The translations under genes and the position numbers were made by a program. From Actinomyces timonensis DSM 23838 (GTDB taxonomy: Bacteria > Actinomycetota > Actinomycetes > Actinomycetales > Actinomycetaceae): a stretch of DNA of 64,000 nucleotides. The notes beneath the pieces are model-generated. The model worked only from the letters and a program-made list of their open reading frames with translations, had not been told where the DNA came from and did no database searches. Shown here piece after piece: positions 10,182 to 20,391 of this stretch. Numbering within the stretch: the stretch's first letter is position 1; each line of letters starts with the position of its first letter. The stretch is from NCBI RefSeq assembly GCF_000295095.1, contig NZ_JH806632.1, positions 648,233 to 712,232 of the forward strand, in the 5' to 3' direction.

Positions 10182-10334
10182 GGGTCTGGGGCCTTCCAAG
10201 CGGGAAGCGGACGGGCGGATATGGACCAGGGGAAGGATCCGAGGCCCCAGGTCGGCCCCAGTGACGGCGGCCTCGCCGTCGGCTCCCAACCTTAGAGGCC
10301 CGCGCCGTCCGCGCGCCAGGCCCTCTCGCGGATC

Positions 10335-10440
10335 TGTGGATAACTCGCCAACACCGCCCCGACCAGCAGCGGCCTGTGGATACGGAACCGGTCTCGCCGT
10401 GCTGTTCGCCCGGTTTCGCCGTGCTGTTCGCCCGGTCTCG
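10335..10440 (-). repeat. Family 1 intergenic repeat, copy 3, with exact DnaA-box sequence
   Basis: Two tandem 22-nt units on the minus strand occupy 10419-10440 and 10397-10418, beginning only 15 nt after the transglutaminase gene. Read on the minus strand, CGAGACCGGTTCC follows them and then GTATCCACA (10375-10383), one mismatch from the DnaA box. A further 32 nt away TGTGGATAA (10335-10343) matches the DnaA box exactly in the other orientation. The element lies between two co-directional genes. Confidence 0.8.
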
Positions 10441-10455
10441 GCGAGGGGGTGGGGG

Positions 10456-13023
10456 TCAGATGCGGAGGGGGCGGAGGAGGCTCGTGGGCAGGAGCGTCGC
10501 GCGGAGGCGGCGGAGCCAGCCGGCCTGCTCGCGCATGGCCCTCACGCATGATCCCAGCGCCTCTTCCAGGCCGCGTTCCGCGGCACCAGATCCGACGCCG
10601 TCGCCGTCCTTCTCGATATCGGCGCTGTAGCGCTCCCGGACGACCGCGCTCTCCAACGCGCCCAGGGACTCCCCCGCGGCGCTGGCACCAGCACCGAGGG
10701 CTTCCGCCAGGCGCGCCACCACGGCGCCGGGCGTGCGCGAGGGCAGGGGTGTCCCCTGACCGATGAGCCCAAGGTCGACGGCGCAGTCCAGCAGCTCAGC
10801 CCACGCGGCCTCGGCGGGCCCGTCCCCGCCTCGTCCGCCACCCCGCATCACCGCAGTGCGGCGACGCCGCCTCACCACCCTGGCGAGCGCGGGCGCGCCC
10901 ACCACAGCCAGCGCAGCCAGCGCGCCCAGCGTGGCGCCCCCTGTCGCGAGCCCGCCCAGTCCCGCAGCGGGGCCGCCCTCCCCCGGGTCCTCGCCCTTCT
11001 CGCTGTCTCCGGCGGACTGATCGGCATCGCCCGCCGTCGGTGCCGCCGCGCTCGGCGTGGGCCCGGCAGTGGCGGAGGCGCTCGGCTCCGGGGAGGGGGT
11101 CGTCGTCGGGGCCGGGGTGGCCTCCGCGGGCGTCGCCTTGTTGGCGCGCGCGCCGGCCCCGCCGGGCGTGGGCTCGAAGGCCACCCATCCCGCGCCGTCG
11201 ATCCACACCTCGGGCCAGGCGTGCAGGTCCTCGGCCCGGACCTGTGTCTGCCCCGCGTTCTGGCCGGGGGCGGGGCTGTGGGAGGCGTAGCCGATGGCGA
11301 TGCGGGTGGGCAGCCCCATGTCCCTGGCCATGAGGGTGAAGGCCGCGGAGTAGTGGATGCAGTAGCCGGATCGCTCGGTCAGGAAGGCCTCCACCGTCCC
11401 CACCGGGCTCGCGGAGCCGCCACCCGCTCCCGCGCCGTCGAAGCTGCCCGGGGCGGACTCGTCGTAGACGAAGCCGTTGCCGTGGAACCAGGCGGCCAGG
11501 GCGGCGGCGCGCACGGGCGCGGGCGAGGAGGGATCGAGTCCCGCCGCGGCCAGCGCCTGAGCCCCGGCCTCGTGGATCGCGCTGGAGCCACCAGCGTCCC
11601 CCCGGCTCACCCCGGCGGGCAGCGCTAGGTAGGGGGCCAGTTCCTCGGCGGCGGGTGCGGGCGCGGGGTAGGGCGGCGCGATCATCGGCTGTCCGTCGAG
11701 CCCGGCGACGGCGCTCCAACCGTAGGCCCGGTACATCTCGCCACTGGCCGTGGTGTCGCGCCAGGAGCGGGCGGTGGAGGTCCCGGGGATCCAGCGCCAG
11801 GACGCCGGGTCGAGCGCGGTGCCGCCCCACGAGCCCGTCACCTCATCATCCGCCGAGTCGACGACGAGGGTGGATTGGAGCGTGGGCAGCCGGTCGGTGA
11901 CGAGGTCGTCCACCCGCATGACGACGGCGCGCAGCCCCGGCACGTCGGCACCACTCCCGGCCTGGCCCCCGGAGGCCTCGAGGGCGGAGATCGGGGTGAG
12001 GGCGGCGCCGTCGAGCCCCGTCGGCGGCTCGCTGATGGTCCGGGCGTTGTCGGGGACGCTGATCGGCTCCCAGGTGCTGCCGTCGAGGTCGCGGACGACG
12101 GCGAGGGTGAAGCGCAGGGACTCTCCCCCCTCAGAGCCCTCGGCCTGGTAGGAGAACGCGGTTCCACTGCCGTGGACGAGGTCGCTGCCCAGCGTCAGAC
12201 TGGTCTCGGGCACGCTCTTCTCCCGGCCGACGATGCGGTCGAGAAAACCGTCCTGCCCCCGCACCGGCATCCCGCCGCCAACCCCGGCGGCCAGGACGAG
12301 CGCGAGGATGAGCACCGCGATCCGGGTCCCGGCCAGGCCCAGCCGTGCGCGCAGGCCCGCCAGCCCTCCGCGCACGGCGGGCATCACGGGCACGGCGGAG
12401 CCGATGAGCAGGAGGATGCCCGCGGCGAAGCCCAGGACCATCCGTCCCGGCGGGGTCCAGTCGGTCAGCAGTCCCGCCACGAGCATGGAGGAGGCGGGGA
12501 CGACGGCGGTCACCCCGACCCGGTCCCCGCCGGTGGTGGAGATGAGCGCGCACCACCAGGCGATGAGGAGAGTGAGGGCGGCGAGCACGAGGGAGAGGCT
12601 GTCGCTGACCGGCATGGGCGGGTCGGTGGCCCGGACCTGTTGGCCGACGGCGGCGAGCTCGGAGGCCGGGCTCGCCGTCCAAGCGCTCAGTGCCGGGCTG
12701 GTGAGGACCTGGACGGCGAGGATCGCGCTGCCGACGGCGAGCGCGAGGAGGCAGGGCAGGACGGGGCGCTTGGGCCACAGGGCCCGGCCGCCGCCGGTGA
12801 CGAGCAGGACGGCGGCCGCGATGAGGAGGGCGCGCGATTGCCAGGGCCCAGGGAGGAGGACCTGTTCGAGGACCCTCAGCCCCGCCCACCACAGAGCGGT
12901 GACGATGAGCGCCCCCCACAGGGGCTGGAGCCGGGGCGCCTCGCCGGAGGGCCGGGGCTCGCGGGACCAGCGCAGTCTGCTCTGCCGGACCAATCCGCCC
13001 GCGCGCTGACTCGACCGGCTCAT
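10456..13023 (-). CDS. TgpA-like membrane transglutaminase (DUF3488 and transglutaminase core)
   Basis: An 855-residue membrane protein. The first 270 residues contain about six to seven helices (DUF3488-type). An extracytoplasmic transglutaminase-like domain follows, with Cys555 in RSGYCIHYSAAF and His601 in DLHAWPEVW. The position equivalent to the TgpA catalytic aspartate is Glu617 in AFEPTPG. A Thr/Pro/Ser linker, one late helix (about residues 680-700) and a basic cytoplasmic tail complete it. The ATG overlaps the DUF58 stop as ATGA; codons above it in the same frame are a shadow of DUF58. The MoxR-DUF58-transglutaminase set is widespread in actinobacteria and is thought to work at the cell envelope, but its substrate is not established. 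Confidence 0.9.
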   Translation of the reverse strand: MSRSSQRAGGLVRQSRLRWSREPRPSGEAPRLQPLWGALIVTALWWAGLRVLEQVLLPGPWQSRALLIAAAVLLVTGGGRALWPKRPVLPCLLALAVGSAILAVQVLTSPALSAWTASPASELAAVGQQVRATDPPMPVSDSLSLVLAALTLLIAWWCALISTTGGDRVGVTAVVPASSMLVAGLLTDWTPPGRMVLGFAAGILLLIGSAVPVMPAVRGGLAGLRARLGLAGTRIAVLILALVLAAGVGGGMPVRGQDGFLDRIVGREKSVPETSLTLGSDLVHGSGTAFSYQAEGSEGGESLRFTLAVVRDLDGSTWEPISVPDNARTISEPPTGLDGAALTPISALEASGGQAGSGADVPGLRAVVMRVDDLVTDRLPTLQSTLVVDSADDEVTGSWGGTALDPASWRWIPGTSTARSWRDTTASGEMYRAYGWSAVAGLDGQPMIAPPYPAPAPAAEELAPYLALPAGVSRGDAGGSSAIHEAGAQALAAAGLDPSSPAPVRAAALAAWFHGNGFVYDESAPGSFDGAGAGGGSASPVGTVEAFLTERSGYCIHYSAAFTLMARDMGLPTRIAIGYASHSPAPGQNAGQTQVRAEDLHAWPEVWIDGAGWVAFEPTPGGAGARANKATPAEATPAPTTTPSPEPSASATAGPTPSAAAPTAGDADQSAGDSEKGEDPGEGGPAAGLGGLATGGATLGALAALAVVGAPALARVVRRRRRTAVMRGGGRGGDGPAEAAWAELLDCAVDLGLIGQGTPLPSRTPGAVVARLAEALGAGASAAGESLGALESAVVRERYSADIEKDGDGVGSGAAERGLEEALGSCVRAMREQAGWLRRLRATLLPTSLLRPLRI

Positions 13024-14333
13024 CGGTTGCCTCCCGCAGGTGGGTCGGTGTGGAGGCGGGCGGCGCCGTCGTCGCCGATGAGGATGATCGCCGAGGCCTC
13101 GGGGAGCTCGCGGCCCGCGCGGGCGGCGAGCGCCGCCGAGTCGGTGACGAGCGCGTCGGGAGCGGCGGTGCCGCGCGTCCCCCAGTGCTCGACGGCGTTC
13201 ACCCGAGCATCGGCGGGACCCAGCGCGGCGAGCCGGCGCAGGAGGGCGACGCGATCGCTGGCGCCGCCGGAAGCGGAACCGCTCGCGTCGTCGGGCCCGC
13301 CATCCCCCTGGCCGCCCAGATCGAGGCCGACGGCGCAGCCCTGCTCGTCCCACGCGGCGATGAGGGCGGCGACGACGCTGATCGCCCGCTCCGCCCGCTC
13401 CGCAGCCTCCCCAGCCCCGGCGGAGCCGGCGCGCTCAGCAGCGCTCCGCCCGGCGCGCTCACCGCTGCCGCGCCCCGCGCCCGCGGCCTCCGCCGAGAGC
13501 CGGAGGGCGAGCGAGCGGCGGGGATGCGGCACCCGGTCCCTCTCGGCGACGATGAGCCCGCCCTGGCGCGCGGACTGGCGCCAGTGGATGGAGGCCAGCG
13601 CATCACCGGGGCGGTAGTCGCGCAGGCGGGAGATCTGCTCGCCGCCGCGCTCAGCCGATCCGCGCTCCCGGGGGACGCTCCGGCCCCAGGGGGCCGAGCC
13701 AGAGCCCGCGACGACGCCGTCGGGCAGGGGGGCGGGCGTGGGCAGGACGAGCACGTGGGCGGTGGCGCGGATCGGCACGCGGGCGCTCGCCAGGCCGAAG
13801 GGCTCATGGATGAGGAGGCCCCTGGCCTCCAGTCGCAGCGCCCCCCGCTCGGCGCCGGTGACCGTCAGGGCCGAGGCGAGGGCCCCGCCGCCCGCGCGCA
13901 GGGGCCCGGTGAAGCGCCGCTCGCCGTAGGGCGCGACCCCGCCGCCAGCCCCAGCAGAGTGCGGATGGTGCTCGATATCCCAGCGCGCCCAGGCGGGCAG
14001 GACGCTGAAGAGCCTGGCGCGGCCGTCGATGGCCCAGGCGCCGGACTGCCCGGCGGTGATCTCCTCCGGGCCGAGGAGGCGCGCCCGCGGCCGGGCGAGC
14101 AGCCCCAGCCCCAGCGCCATGAGCAGGCACAGGACCATGAGGGCGATCAGGAGCACACCGGCGCCCATGAGCAGGGGCAGGCGCACGGCCCACCCGGCGA
14201 GAAGGAGGAACAGCGCGAGGGCCAGCATCTCCCAGCCGTGGGACGTCGGCACGGCCATCGGGAGCCGCGCCGGCAGCCCCCGTCGCGCCCGCGGCCCCCG
14301 CCCCGCGCGCTGGCCGGGCGCCCGGCGAGCCAT
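13020..14333 (-). CDS. DUF58 family protein (MoxR-associated)
   Basis: A 437-residue protein with two N-terminal helices (about residues 33-78) and a cytosolic DUF58 domain. The signature RDYRPGDALASIHWRQSARQ lies near residue 240 and is followed by GLIVAERDRVPHPRRSLAL. A von Willebrand-A-like fold usually follows. The start overlaps the moxR stop and the stop overlaps the transglutaminase start, each as ATGA, so the three proteins should be made in fixed proportion. The segment from about residue 275 to 345 is unusually rich in Ala, Gly and Ser. DUF58 proteins are presumed partners of MoxR ATPases; the exact role is unknown. Confidence 0.88.
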   Translation of the reverse strand: MARRAPGQRAGRGPRARRGLPARLPMAVPTSHGWEMLALALFLLLAGWAVRLPLLMGAGVLLIALMVLCLLMALGLGLLARPRARLLGPEEITAGQSGAWAIDGRARLFSVLPAWARWDIEHHPHSAGAGGGVAPYGERRFTGPLRAGGGALASALTVTGAERGALRLEARGLLIHEPFGLASARVPIRATAHVLVLPTPAPLPDGVVAGSGSAPWGRSVPRERGSAERGGEQISRLRDYRPGDALASIHWRQSARQGGLIVAERDRVPHPRRSLALRLSAEAAGAGRGSGERAGRSAAERAGSAGAGEAAERAERAISVVAALIAAWDEQGCAVGLDLGGQGDGGPDDASGSASGGASDRVALLRRLAALGPADARVNAVEHWGTRGTAAPDALVTDSAALAARAGRELPEASAIILIGDDGAARLHTDPPAGGNR

Positions 14334-15514
14334 CAGGACCTCGGCGCCGGGGTGCGGGCGATGATCCCGGCGAGCACCGACTCGGCGGCCTGGCGCTCGT
14401 GGGCGGAAGAGGCGAAGCGCCCGGCGGGCGCGATCCGATGGCCGAGGACGGCGGGAGCGGCCGACGCGATGTCGTCGGGCGTCACGAAGCCGCGCCCGTC
14501 CATGGCGGCACCGGCCCGGCCCATGGCCACGAGGTGGAGGGCGGCCCGGGGGCTGGCCCCCAGCACGAGCTCGCTGGTGTCACGGGTGGCGGCCGCGAGC
14601 GCGACGGCGTAGCGGGCCACCGGCTTGGCGACCTTGATGGCGGCGACGGCGGAGCGCGCCCTCCTGGCCCCGGCCTCGGTGGCCACGGGGGTGAGGGAGG
14701 TCAAGGGGTCGGCGCCGCCACGGGCGAGCACCATGGCGGTCTCCGCCTCTGGGTCGGGGTAGCCCAGGGACAGGCGCGTCATGAAGCGGTCGCGCTGCGC
14801 CTCGGGCAGGGGGAAGGTGCCCTCCATGTCGAGGGGGTTCTGGGTGCCGACAGTCATGAAAGGGTCGGGCAGGGGGCGCGCGTGCCCCTCGACGCTCACA
14901 TGCCCCTCCCCCATGGCCTCCAGGAGGGCGGACTGGGTGCGGGGCGTGGCGCGGTTGATCTCATCGGCGATGAGGATGCCCGTGAAGACGGGCCCGGGGT
15001 GGAAGCGGAAGGTGCGGGCCGCCTGGTCGTAGATGGACACGCCGGTGACGTCGGCGGGCAGGAGGTCGGCGGTGAACTGGATGCGGGCCGAGCGCAGGTC
15101 GAGGCAGCGCGCCAGGGCGAGGGCGAGCGTGGTCTTGCCGACGCCGGGGACGTCCTCGATGAGGAGGTGCCCGCCGGCGAGGAAGGTGGCGACGGCGGTG
15201 CGCACCTCGTCCTCCTTGCCGAGCACGACGGCGCAGATGCGCTTGGTCAGGCGCGCGGTGAGGGTGGCGAGCTCGTCGGCGCCCATGGGCGCCGTAGGGG
15301 TCCCTAGGCTCTCTGCTCGCTCGGGCGAGTCGGTGGCGCCCTTGGCCGGCGTCGGCTTCCGCGCTCCCGGGGCGATGCCGTACCCGCTGCCCGTGGCCGA
15401 CCCGGGCGGGGCCGGGGGGATCGCCGAGGGCGCGGCTGCGGCGGCAGCTCCGGCCGTGGCGCCGGGCGCACCGGTGCCACGGGCTTCAGGGATACGGGCC
15501 GTCGGAAGGCTCAT
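14333..15514 (-). CDS. MoxR-family AAA+ ATPase
   Basis: A 393-residue cytoplasmic AAA+ ATPase. Residues 1-75 are a low-complexity Pro/Gly/Ala extension. The Walker A motif is EDVPGVGKTTLALALA, Walker B is GILIADEINRATPRTQSALLEAM, sensor 1 is VGTQNPLDMEGTFPLPEAQRDRF, and sensor 2 lies near LVLGASPRAALHL. MoxR proteins act as chaperone-like remodellers for the neighbouring DUF58/vWA protein, so this is probably the motor of the operon. The ATG at 15514 was chosen because translation above it has no ribosome site. Confidence 0.92.
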   Translation of the reverse strand: MSLPTARIPEARGTGAPGATAGAAAAAAPSAIPPAPPGSATGSGYGIAPGARKPTPAKGATDSPERAESLGTPTAPMGADELATLTARLTKRICAVVLGKEDEVRTAVATFLAGGHLLIEDVPGVGKTTLALALARCLDLRSARIQFTADLLPADVTGVSIYDQAARTFRFHPGPVFTGILIADEINRATPRTQSALLEAMGEGHVSVEGHARPLPDPFMTVGTQNPLDMEGTFPLPEAQRDRFMTRLSLGYPDPEAETAMVLARGGADPLTSLTPVATEAGARRARSAVAAIKVAKPVARYAVALAAATRDTSELVLGASPRAALHLVAMGRAGAAMDGRGFVTPDDIASAAPAVLGHRIAPAGRFASSAHERQAAESVLAGIIARTPAPRS

Positions 15515-15671
15515 GCGGCGATTCTCGCACGGCCCGGGCCGCGGCCGGGATGCCCCGAGATGTGGGACGGCGCCCACTGCCCGCTGGGGCGGTGGGCGCC
15601 GTCGTGCCGGTGGCCTGGCCCGCGGCCCTGAAGGGGCGCGGCGGCCGGTCTGCCCGGCCTACTGATGGGCG

Positions 15672-18386
15672 CTACTGCTGGCCCTCCTCCGGGGCGAGGA
15701 CGGCGGCGCGGCCGGCCTCGAGGCGCGCCACGGGGACGCGGAACGGGGAGCAGGACACGTAGTTGAGTCCCGCGGTGTGGAAGAAGGCGATGGAGTCGGG
15801 GTCACCGCCGTGCTCGCCGCACACGCCCATCTTCATCTCCGGCTTGGTGGAGCGCCCGCCCTCGACGCCCAGGCGGACCATGGCGCCCACGCCGTCGGCG
15901 TCGAGGGACTCGAACGGCGAGGTGCCGAAGATCGCCTCGTCGATGTAGCGCCCCACGAAGGAGGTCTCGACGTCGTCGCGGGAGAAGCCCCAGGTGGTCT
16001 GGGTCAGGTCGTTCGTGCCGAAGGAGAAGAAGTCGGCCTCCTCGGCCACGTGGGCGCTGGTGACGGCGGCGCGCGGCAGCTCGATCATGCAGCCGATCGG
16101 GAAGGAGAGGTCGTAGCCGGACTCGGCGCCGACCTCGGCCAGGACGGCCTCGGCGCGCTCGCGGGCGATCTGGAGCTCCCGGACGGACCCGATGAGCGGG
16201 ATCATGATCTCGGGGTGCGGGTCTCCCCCGGCGCGCAGGCGCTCGACGGCGGCCTCGGCGATGGCGCGCACCTGGAGCTCGATGAGGCCGGGCATGGTCA
16301 GCAGGAGGCGGGCGCCGCGCAGGCCGAGCATGGGGTTGGACTCGTGGCTCTTGCGCACGACGGCGAGCAGTTCCTCGTCGGCGGGGTCGAGCACGCCCTT
16401 CTCCCGGTCCACGGCCACCTTGACGCTCAGCTCGGTGAGGTCGGGGAGGAACTCGTGCAGGGGCGGGTCGATGAGGCGCACCGTCATGGGCTTGCCGTTC
16501 ATCGTCGCGAACATCTGCACGAAGTCGTCCTTCTGCAGGGGCAGGAGGGCGGCGAGGGCGGCCTCGCGCTCGGCGTCGGTGGCGGCCAGGATGAGGTTCT
16601 GGACGAACTTCTTGCGCTCGCCGAGGAACATGTGCTCGGTGCGGCACAGGCCCACGCCCTCGGCGCCGCGGTGGATGGCGTGGCGGGCGTCGTCGGGGGT
16701 GTCGGCGTTGGCGCGCACCGCGAGGCGGCGGACCTTGTCGGCGTGGCGCATGAGGCGGTCGACGCTCGTGATGAGCTCGCGGTTGTCGACGTCGCCGGCG
16801 CTGTCCAGGGCGGTCTCCAGGCCGCGGCGCAGGTAGGTCATGACAGGCGAGTCGGCGACCTCCACCGAGCCGAGGAAGACCTCGCCGGTGGTGCCGTCGA
16901 TGGCGATGATGTCCTCACTGGTGAGCACCTCGTCCCTGCCAGCCAGGCGCACGGTCTTGGCCGCGGCGTCGACCTCGAGGGCCTCGGCCCCGCACACGCA
17001 GGTCTTGCCCATGCCGCGTGCGACGACGGCGGCGTGGGAGGTCTTGCCGCCGCGCGCGGTGAGAACGCCGGAGGCGGCGACCATGCCGGGCAGGTCGTCG
17101 GGGTTGGTCTCGCGGCGCACGAGGATGACGGACTCGCCGGCCTCGGCGCGGGCGGTGGCCTCAGCGTTGTCGAAGGCGATGAAGCCGACGGCGGCGCCGG
17201 GCGAGGCGGGCATGGCCTTGGTGAGCAGGTCGCGCTCCCCGGCGGTGGAGAACTGCGGGAACATGAGCTGGGTGAGCTGGTCCCCGGTGACGCGGGTGAG
17301 GGCCTCGTCGGTGGTGATGAGCTTCTCGTCGACGAGCTGCGTGGCCACGCGGAAGGCCGCGGCGGCGGTGCGCTTGCCCACGCGGGTCTGGAGGAGCCAG
17401 AGCTTGCCGCGCTCGATGGTGAACTCGATGTCGCACAGGTCCCGGTAGTGGGTCTCGAGCTTGCGCATGGCGGCGCGCAGGTCCTTGTAGGACTCCGGGT
17501 CGAGGGACTTCAGGTCCGCCAGGGACAGGGTGTTGCGGATGCCGGCGACGACGTCCTCGCCCTGGGCGTTGACGAGGTAGTCCCCGTAGACGCCGGAGCG
17601 GCCGGTGGACGGGTCGCGGGTGAAGCAGACGCCGGTGCCGGAGGTCTGCCCCATGTTGCCGAAGACCATCGTGCACACGTTGACGGCGGTGCCCAGGTCG
17701 TGGGGGATCTTCTCGCGGCGCCGGTAGATGTGGGCGCGCTCGGTGTTCCAGGAGCGGAAGACGGCCTCGGTGGCCATGTCGAGCTGGCTGCGGGGGTCCT
17801 GGGGGAAGTCGATGCCGGCCTGCTCATGGACGATGGCCTTGTACTCCTCGACGAGCTCGCGCAGGGCGTCGACGTCGAGCTCGTAGTCGAGGGTGACGCC
17901 GCGGGAGGCCTTCTTGGCGTCGAGGGCGTCGGAGAAGTGATCGCCGTCGATGTCCAGGACGGTCTTGCCGAACATCTGGATGAGGCGGCGGTAGGAGTCC
18001 CAGGCGAAGCGCGCGTCCCCGCTGGCCTCGGCCAGGCCCGTGACGGAGGCGTCGTTGAGGCCGATGTTGAGGACGGTCTCCATCATGCCGGGCATGGAGA
18101 ACTTGGCGCCCGAGCGCACGGAGACGAGGAGGGGATCCTCGGGGGCCCCGAGCTCGCGGCCGAGCTCCTCCTCGACCTCGCGCAGGGCTGTGGTCACCTG
18201 GACGGCGAGCTCGTCGGGGACCGCGCCGTCGGCGAGGTAGGCCCGGCAGGCGTCAGTGGTGATCGTGAAGCCGGGGGGAACGGGCAGTCCGAGCCGGGTC
18301 ATCTCGGCGAGGTTCGCGCCCTTGCCGCCCAGGAGGTCCTTCTGGTCCTTGTCTCCCTCGCTGAAGCGGTACACGTACTTGGGCAT
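15672..18386 (-). CDS. ppdK: Pyruvate, phosphate dikinase
   Basis: A 904-residue enzyme that interconverts pyruvate, ATP and phosphate with phosphoenolpyruvate, AMP and pyrophosphate in the cytoplasm. The N-terminal ATP-grasp domain opens with DLLGGKGANLAEMTRLGLP. The swivelling phosphohistidine domain has GGKTSHAAVVARGMGKTCV with the catalytic His. The C-terminal PEP barrel has GADGVGLCRTEHMFLGER-type sequence (GVGLCRTEHMFLGERKKF) and ends with the general-acid cysteine in GVCGEHGGDPDSI. The ATG at 18386 has GAAAGAGG seven bases upstream. Length is normal (about 880-900). With ppa nearby the pyrophosphate economy of the cell is represented, though the genes are not linked in an operon. Confidence 0.96.
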   Translation of the reverse strand: MPKYVYRFSEGDKDQKDLLGGKGANLAEMTRLGLPVPPGFTITTDACRAYLADGAVPDELAVQVTTALREVEEELGRELGAPEDPLLVSVRSGAKFSMPGMMETVLNIGLNDASVTGLAEASGDARFAWDSYRRLIQMFGKTVLDIDGDHFSDALDAKKASRGVTLDYELDVDALRELVEEYKAIVHEQAGIDFPQDPRSQLDMATEAVFRSWNTERAHIYRRREKIPHDLGTAVNVCTMVFGNMGQTSGTGVCFTRDPSTGRSGVYGDYLVNAQGEDVVAGIRNTLSLADLKSLDPESYKDLRAAMRKLETHYRDLCDIEFTIERGKLWLLQTRVGKRTAAAAFRVATQLVDEKLITTDEALTRVTGDQLTQLMFPQFSTAGERDLLTKAMPASPGAAVGFIAFDNAEATARAEAGESVILVRRETNPDDLPGMVAASGVLTARGGKTSHAAVVARGMGKTCVCGAEALEVDAAAKTVRLAGRDEVLTSEDIIAIDGTTGEVFLGSVEVADSPVMTYLRRGLETALDSAGDVDNRELITSVDRLMRHADKVRRLAVRANADTPDDARHAIHRGAEGVGLCRTEHMFLGERKKFVQNLILAATDAEREAALAALLPLQKDDFVQMFATMNGKPMTVRLIDPPLHEFLPDLTELSVKVAVDREKGVLDPADEELLAVVRKSHESNPMLGLRGARLLLTMPGLIELQVRAIAEAAVERLRAGGDPHPEIMIPLIGSVRELQIARERAEAVLAEVGAESGYDLSFPIGCMIELPRAAVTSAHVAEEADFFSFGTNDLTQTTWGFSRDDVETSFVGRYIDEAIFGTSPFESLDADGVGAMVRLGVEGGRSTKPEMKMGVCGEHGGDPDSIAFFHTAGLNYVSCSPFRVPVARLEAGRAAVLAPEEGQQ

Positions 18387-18552
18387 CGTCGCCTCTTTCA
18401 CTCGTGGATCGCGCGGCATCGCGCTGGTCGGATCGCCCCCACTCTAATGTGACCTCGGTCCTACGCTCAAACCGCGCCGCTCCTCCCAAGGTCGCCCGAA
18501 AGGCCCGGCGCGCCCGGAGGCGCCCCCGGAGGCGTTCCCGCCGCGCACCCGA

Positions 18553-20391
18553 TCAGCCCCGCTCGTCCCCGGAATGGCTCCCCGGGGACTGCGCGCCCGA
18601 GTCGTCAGAGTCGTCAGCATCGTCAGAGTTGTCCGGGAAGGCGCTCTCGCGCTCACGGGCCTCATCGAGAACCCGGAGGGCGTCAGTGGTGGCGCGGGTC
18701 GCCCGGGCGAGCTTGGCCCGGGCCCTGTCCTCCCAGGCCTGCGCCACCTCGACCTCGGCGAGGGCCTCCACAACGGTCGGCTCGGTGTCGACGAGGTGGG
18801 CCGGGGCGATCGCGAAGATCTCGGAGACATCCAGGTCGGGGTTCTCCTCCTGCGTCTCGACGAGCTCGGCGACCTCCTCCTGGCTGGCCACGGCCGGCAT
18901 GGAGCCGGGCAGGGGGCGGCGGGCGGTCTCCTTGAGCCCGAAGATCGCCAGGAGGGCCGCTGTGGAGGTCCCCAGCAGCCAGAAGGCGGGCGCCAGGTGG
19001 CTGCCGGTGGAGGCCACGAGCGCCTCCATGATGAAGGCGGCTGTGCCACCGAAGAGGGCGACGGCGACGTTGTAGGCGATGCCCATGCCGCCGTAGCGCG
19101 AGCGGGTGGGGAAGATCGCGGGAAGGGAGGCGGCCAGGTTGCCGACGTAGGCAGCCGTCGGATAGGCGAGGAGGGTCAGGCCGAGCAGCACCGACCAGAC
19201 CTCCTTGTGCTCCAGCAGGAGGAAGACGGGGACCGCCAGGATGATCGTGCTGATCGCCGCGGACAGGAGGACGGGCCTGCGCCCCACATGGTCCGAGAGC
19301 CGACCGCAGGCGGGGACGAGGAAGGCAACGAGGACGAGGATCGGCAGGGTGAGCAGGGGGCCGTGCTCGGCGTCGAGGTTGAGCGTGGTGGTAAGGTAGG
19401 TCGGCATGTAGGAGGTGAGGGTGTAGCCCACCGTGTTGGCACCGGCCACGAGGATGATGGCGATTCCCAGTTCGCGCCAGTAGGTGCGCACCATCTCCTT
19501 GAAGCCGAGGGGGCCCTCCTCCGGTTTCATGATCTCGGTCTCGACGGCCGCCAGATCCGCGGGCTCCTCGTCGTCGGCCTCCGCCTGGGCACCGCGGAAG
19601 GCCGGGGTGTCCTCGATCCGGGTTCGCAGGTAGAGGGCGATGGCGCCCATGGGCAGGGCGAGGAGGAAGGGGATGCGCCAGCCCCAGGTGGCCATGAAGT
19701 CCTTGGGAAGGGTGAGCATGAGCGCGGTGACGAAGCCCGCGCCCAGCGCGTTGCCGATGTAGGAGCCCCAGTCGAGCATGGCGGCGTAGAAGCCGCGGCG
19801 CTTGTCCGGGGCGTACTCGGTGACGAAGGTGGTGGCGCCGGCGTACTCGCCGCCGGTGGAGAAACCCTGGACCAGCTTGAGGCCAATGAGGAGGATCGGC
19901 GCCCACATGCCCAGGACGCTGGCAGGCGGCAGGATGCCGATGCCGAAGGTCGCCAGCGCTATCATCATGAGGGTGAAGGCCAAGACCTCCTTGCGGCCGA
20001 GGCGGTCCCCGAGCTGGCCGAGGATGACGCCACCCAGCGGCCGAGCGACGAAGGTGACGGCGAAGACCCCCAATGAGAAGAGGTTCTGCGCGGTGCCGCT
20101 GGCATTGGGGAGGAAGGCCTGCCCCACGAGCACGGCGACATAGGCGAACACGCCGACGTCGTACCACTCCATGATGTTGCCGACCACCGAGCCGAGGATC
20201 GCCTTGCGCAGCGCGGACTCCTCGACGACGGTGACGTCGTCGGCGCGCAGCCGGCGCCGCCGCCGCATGTACGCCAGTCTTCGCTGCTCCCGGCGGATCC
20301 TCTCCACCTTGCGCTCCGCGCGCGCCAGCCCCATGTCGTGGGAGGGGCGGGTGTCAGTATGTTCATCCTGCGTTGTGGCCATATAGTCCAT
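18553..20391 (-). CDS. MFS transporter of the metabolite:H+ symporter (MHS) family
   Basis: A 612-residue 12-helix permease. NIMEWYDVGVFAY in helix 1 and GGVILGQLGDRLGRKEVL after helix 2 are MHS-family signatures shared with ProP, KgtP and shikimate transporters, as is EYAPDKRRGFYAAMLDWGSYIGN. Substrates are small osmolytes or organic acids; ProP-like proline/betaine uptake is possible but not provable here. Two features are unusual: a basic 65-residue N-terminus (RRRRRLRADD) and a cytoplasmic tail of about 110 residues after helix 12 that is acidic, Ala/Glu-rich and possibly coiled, like the osmosensory tail of ProP though longer. AAGGA lies eleven bases upstream of the ATG. Confidence 0.85.
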   Translation of the reverse strand: MDYMATTQDEHTDTRPSHDMGLARAERKVERIRREQRRLAYMRRRRRLRADDVTVVEESALRKAILGSVVGNIMEWYDVGVFAYVAVLVGQAFLPNASGTAQNLFSLGVFAVTFVARPLGGVILGQLGDRLGRKEVLAFTLMMIALATFGIGILPPASVLGMWAPILLIGLKLVQGFSTGGEYAGATTFVTEYAPDKRRGFYAAMLDWGSYIGNALGAGFVTALMLTLPKDFMATWGWRIPFLLALPMGAIALYLRTRIEDTPAFRGAQAEADDEEPADLAAVETEIMKPEEGPLGFKEMVRTYWRELGIAIILVAGANTVGYTLTSYMPTYLTTTLNLDAEHGPLLTLPILVLVAFLVPACGRLSDHVGRRPVLLSAAISTIILAVPVFLLLEHKEVWSVLLGLTLLAYPTAAYVGNLAASLPAIFPTRSRYGGMGIAYNVAVALFGGTAAFIMEALVASTGSHLAPAFWLLGTSTAALLAIFGLKETARRPLPGSMPAVASQEEVAELVETQEENPDLDVSEIFAIAPAHLVDTEPTVVEALAEVEVAQAWEDRARAKLARATRATTDALRVLDEARERESAFPDNSDDADDSDDSGAQSPGSHSGDERG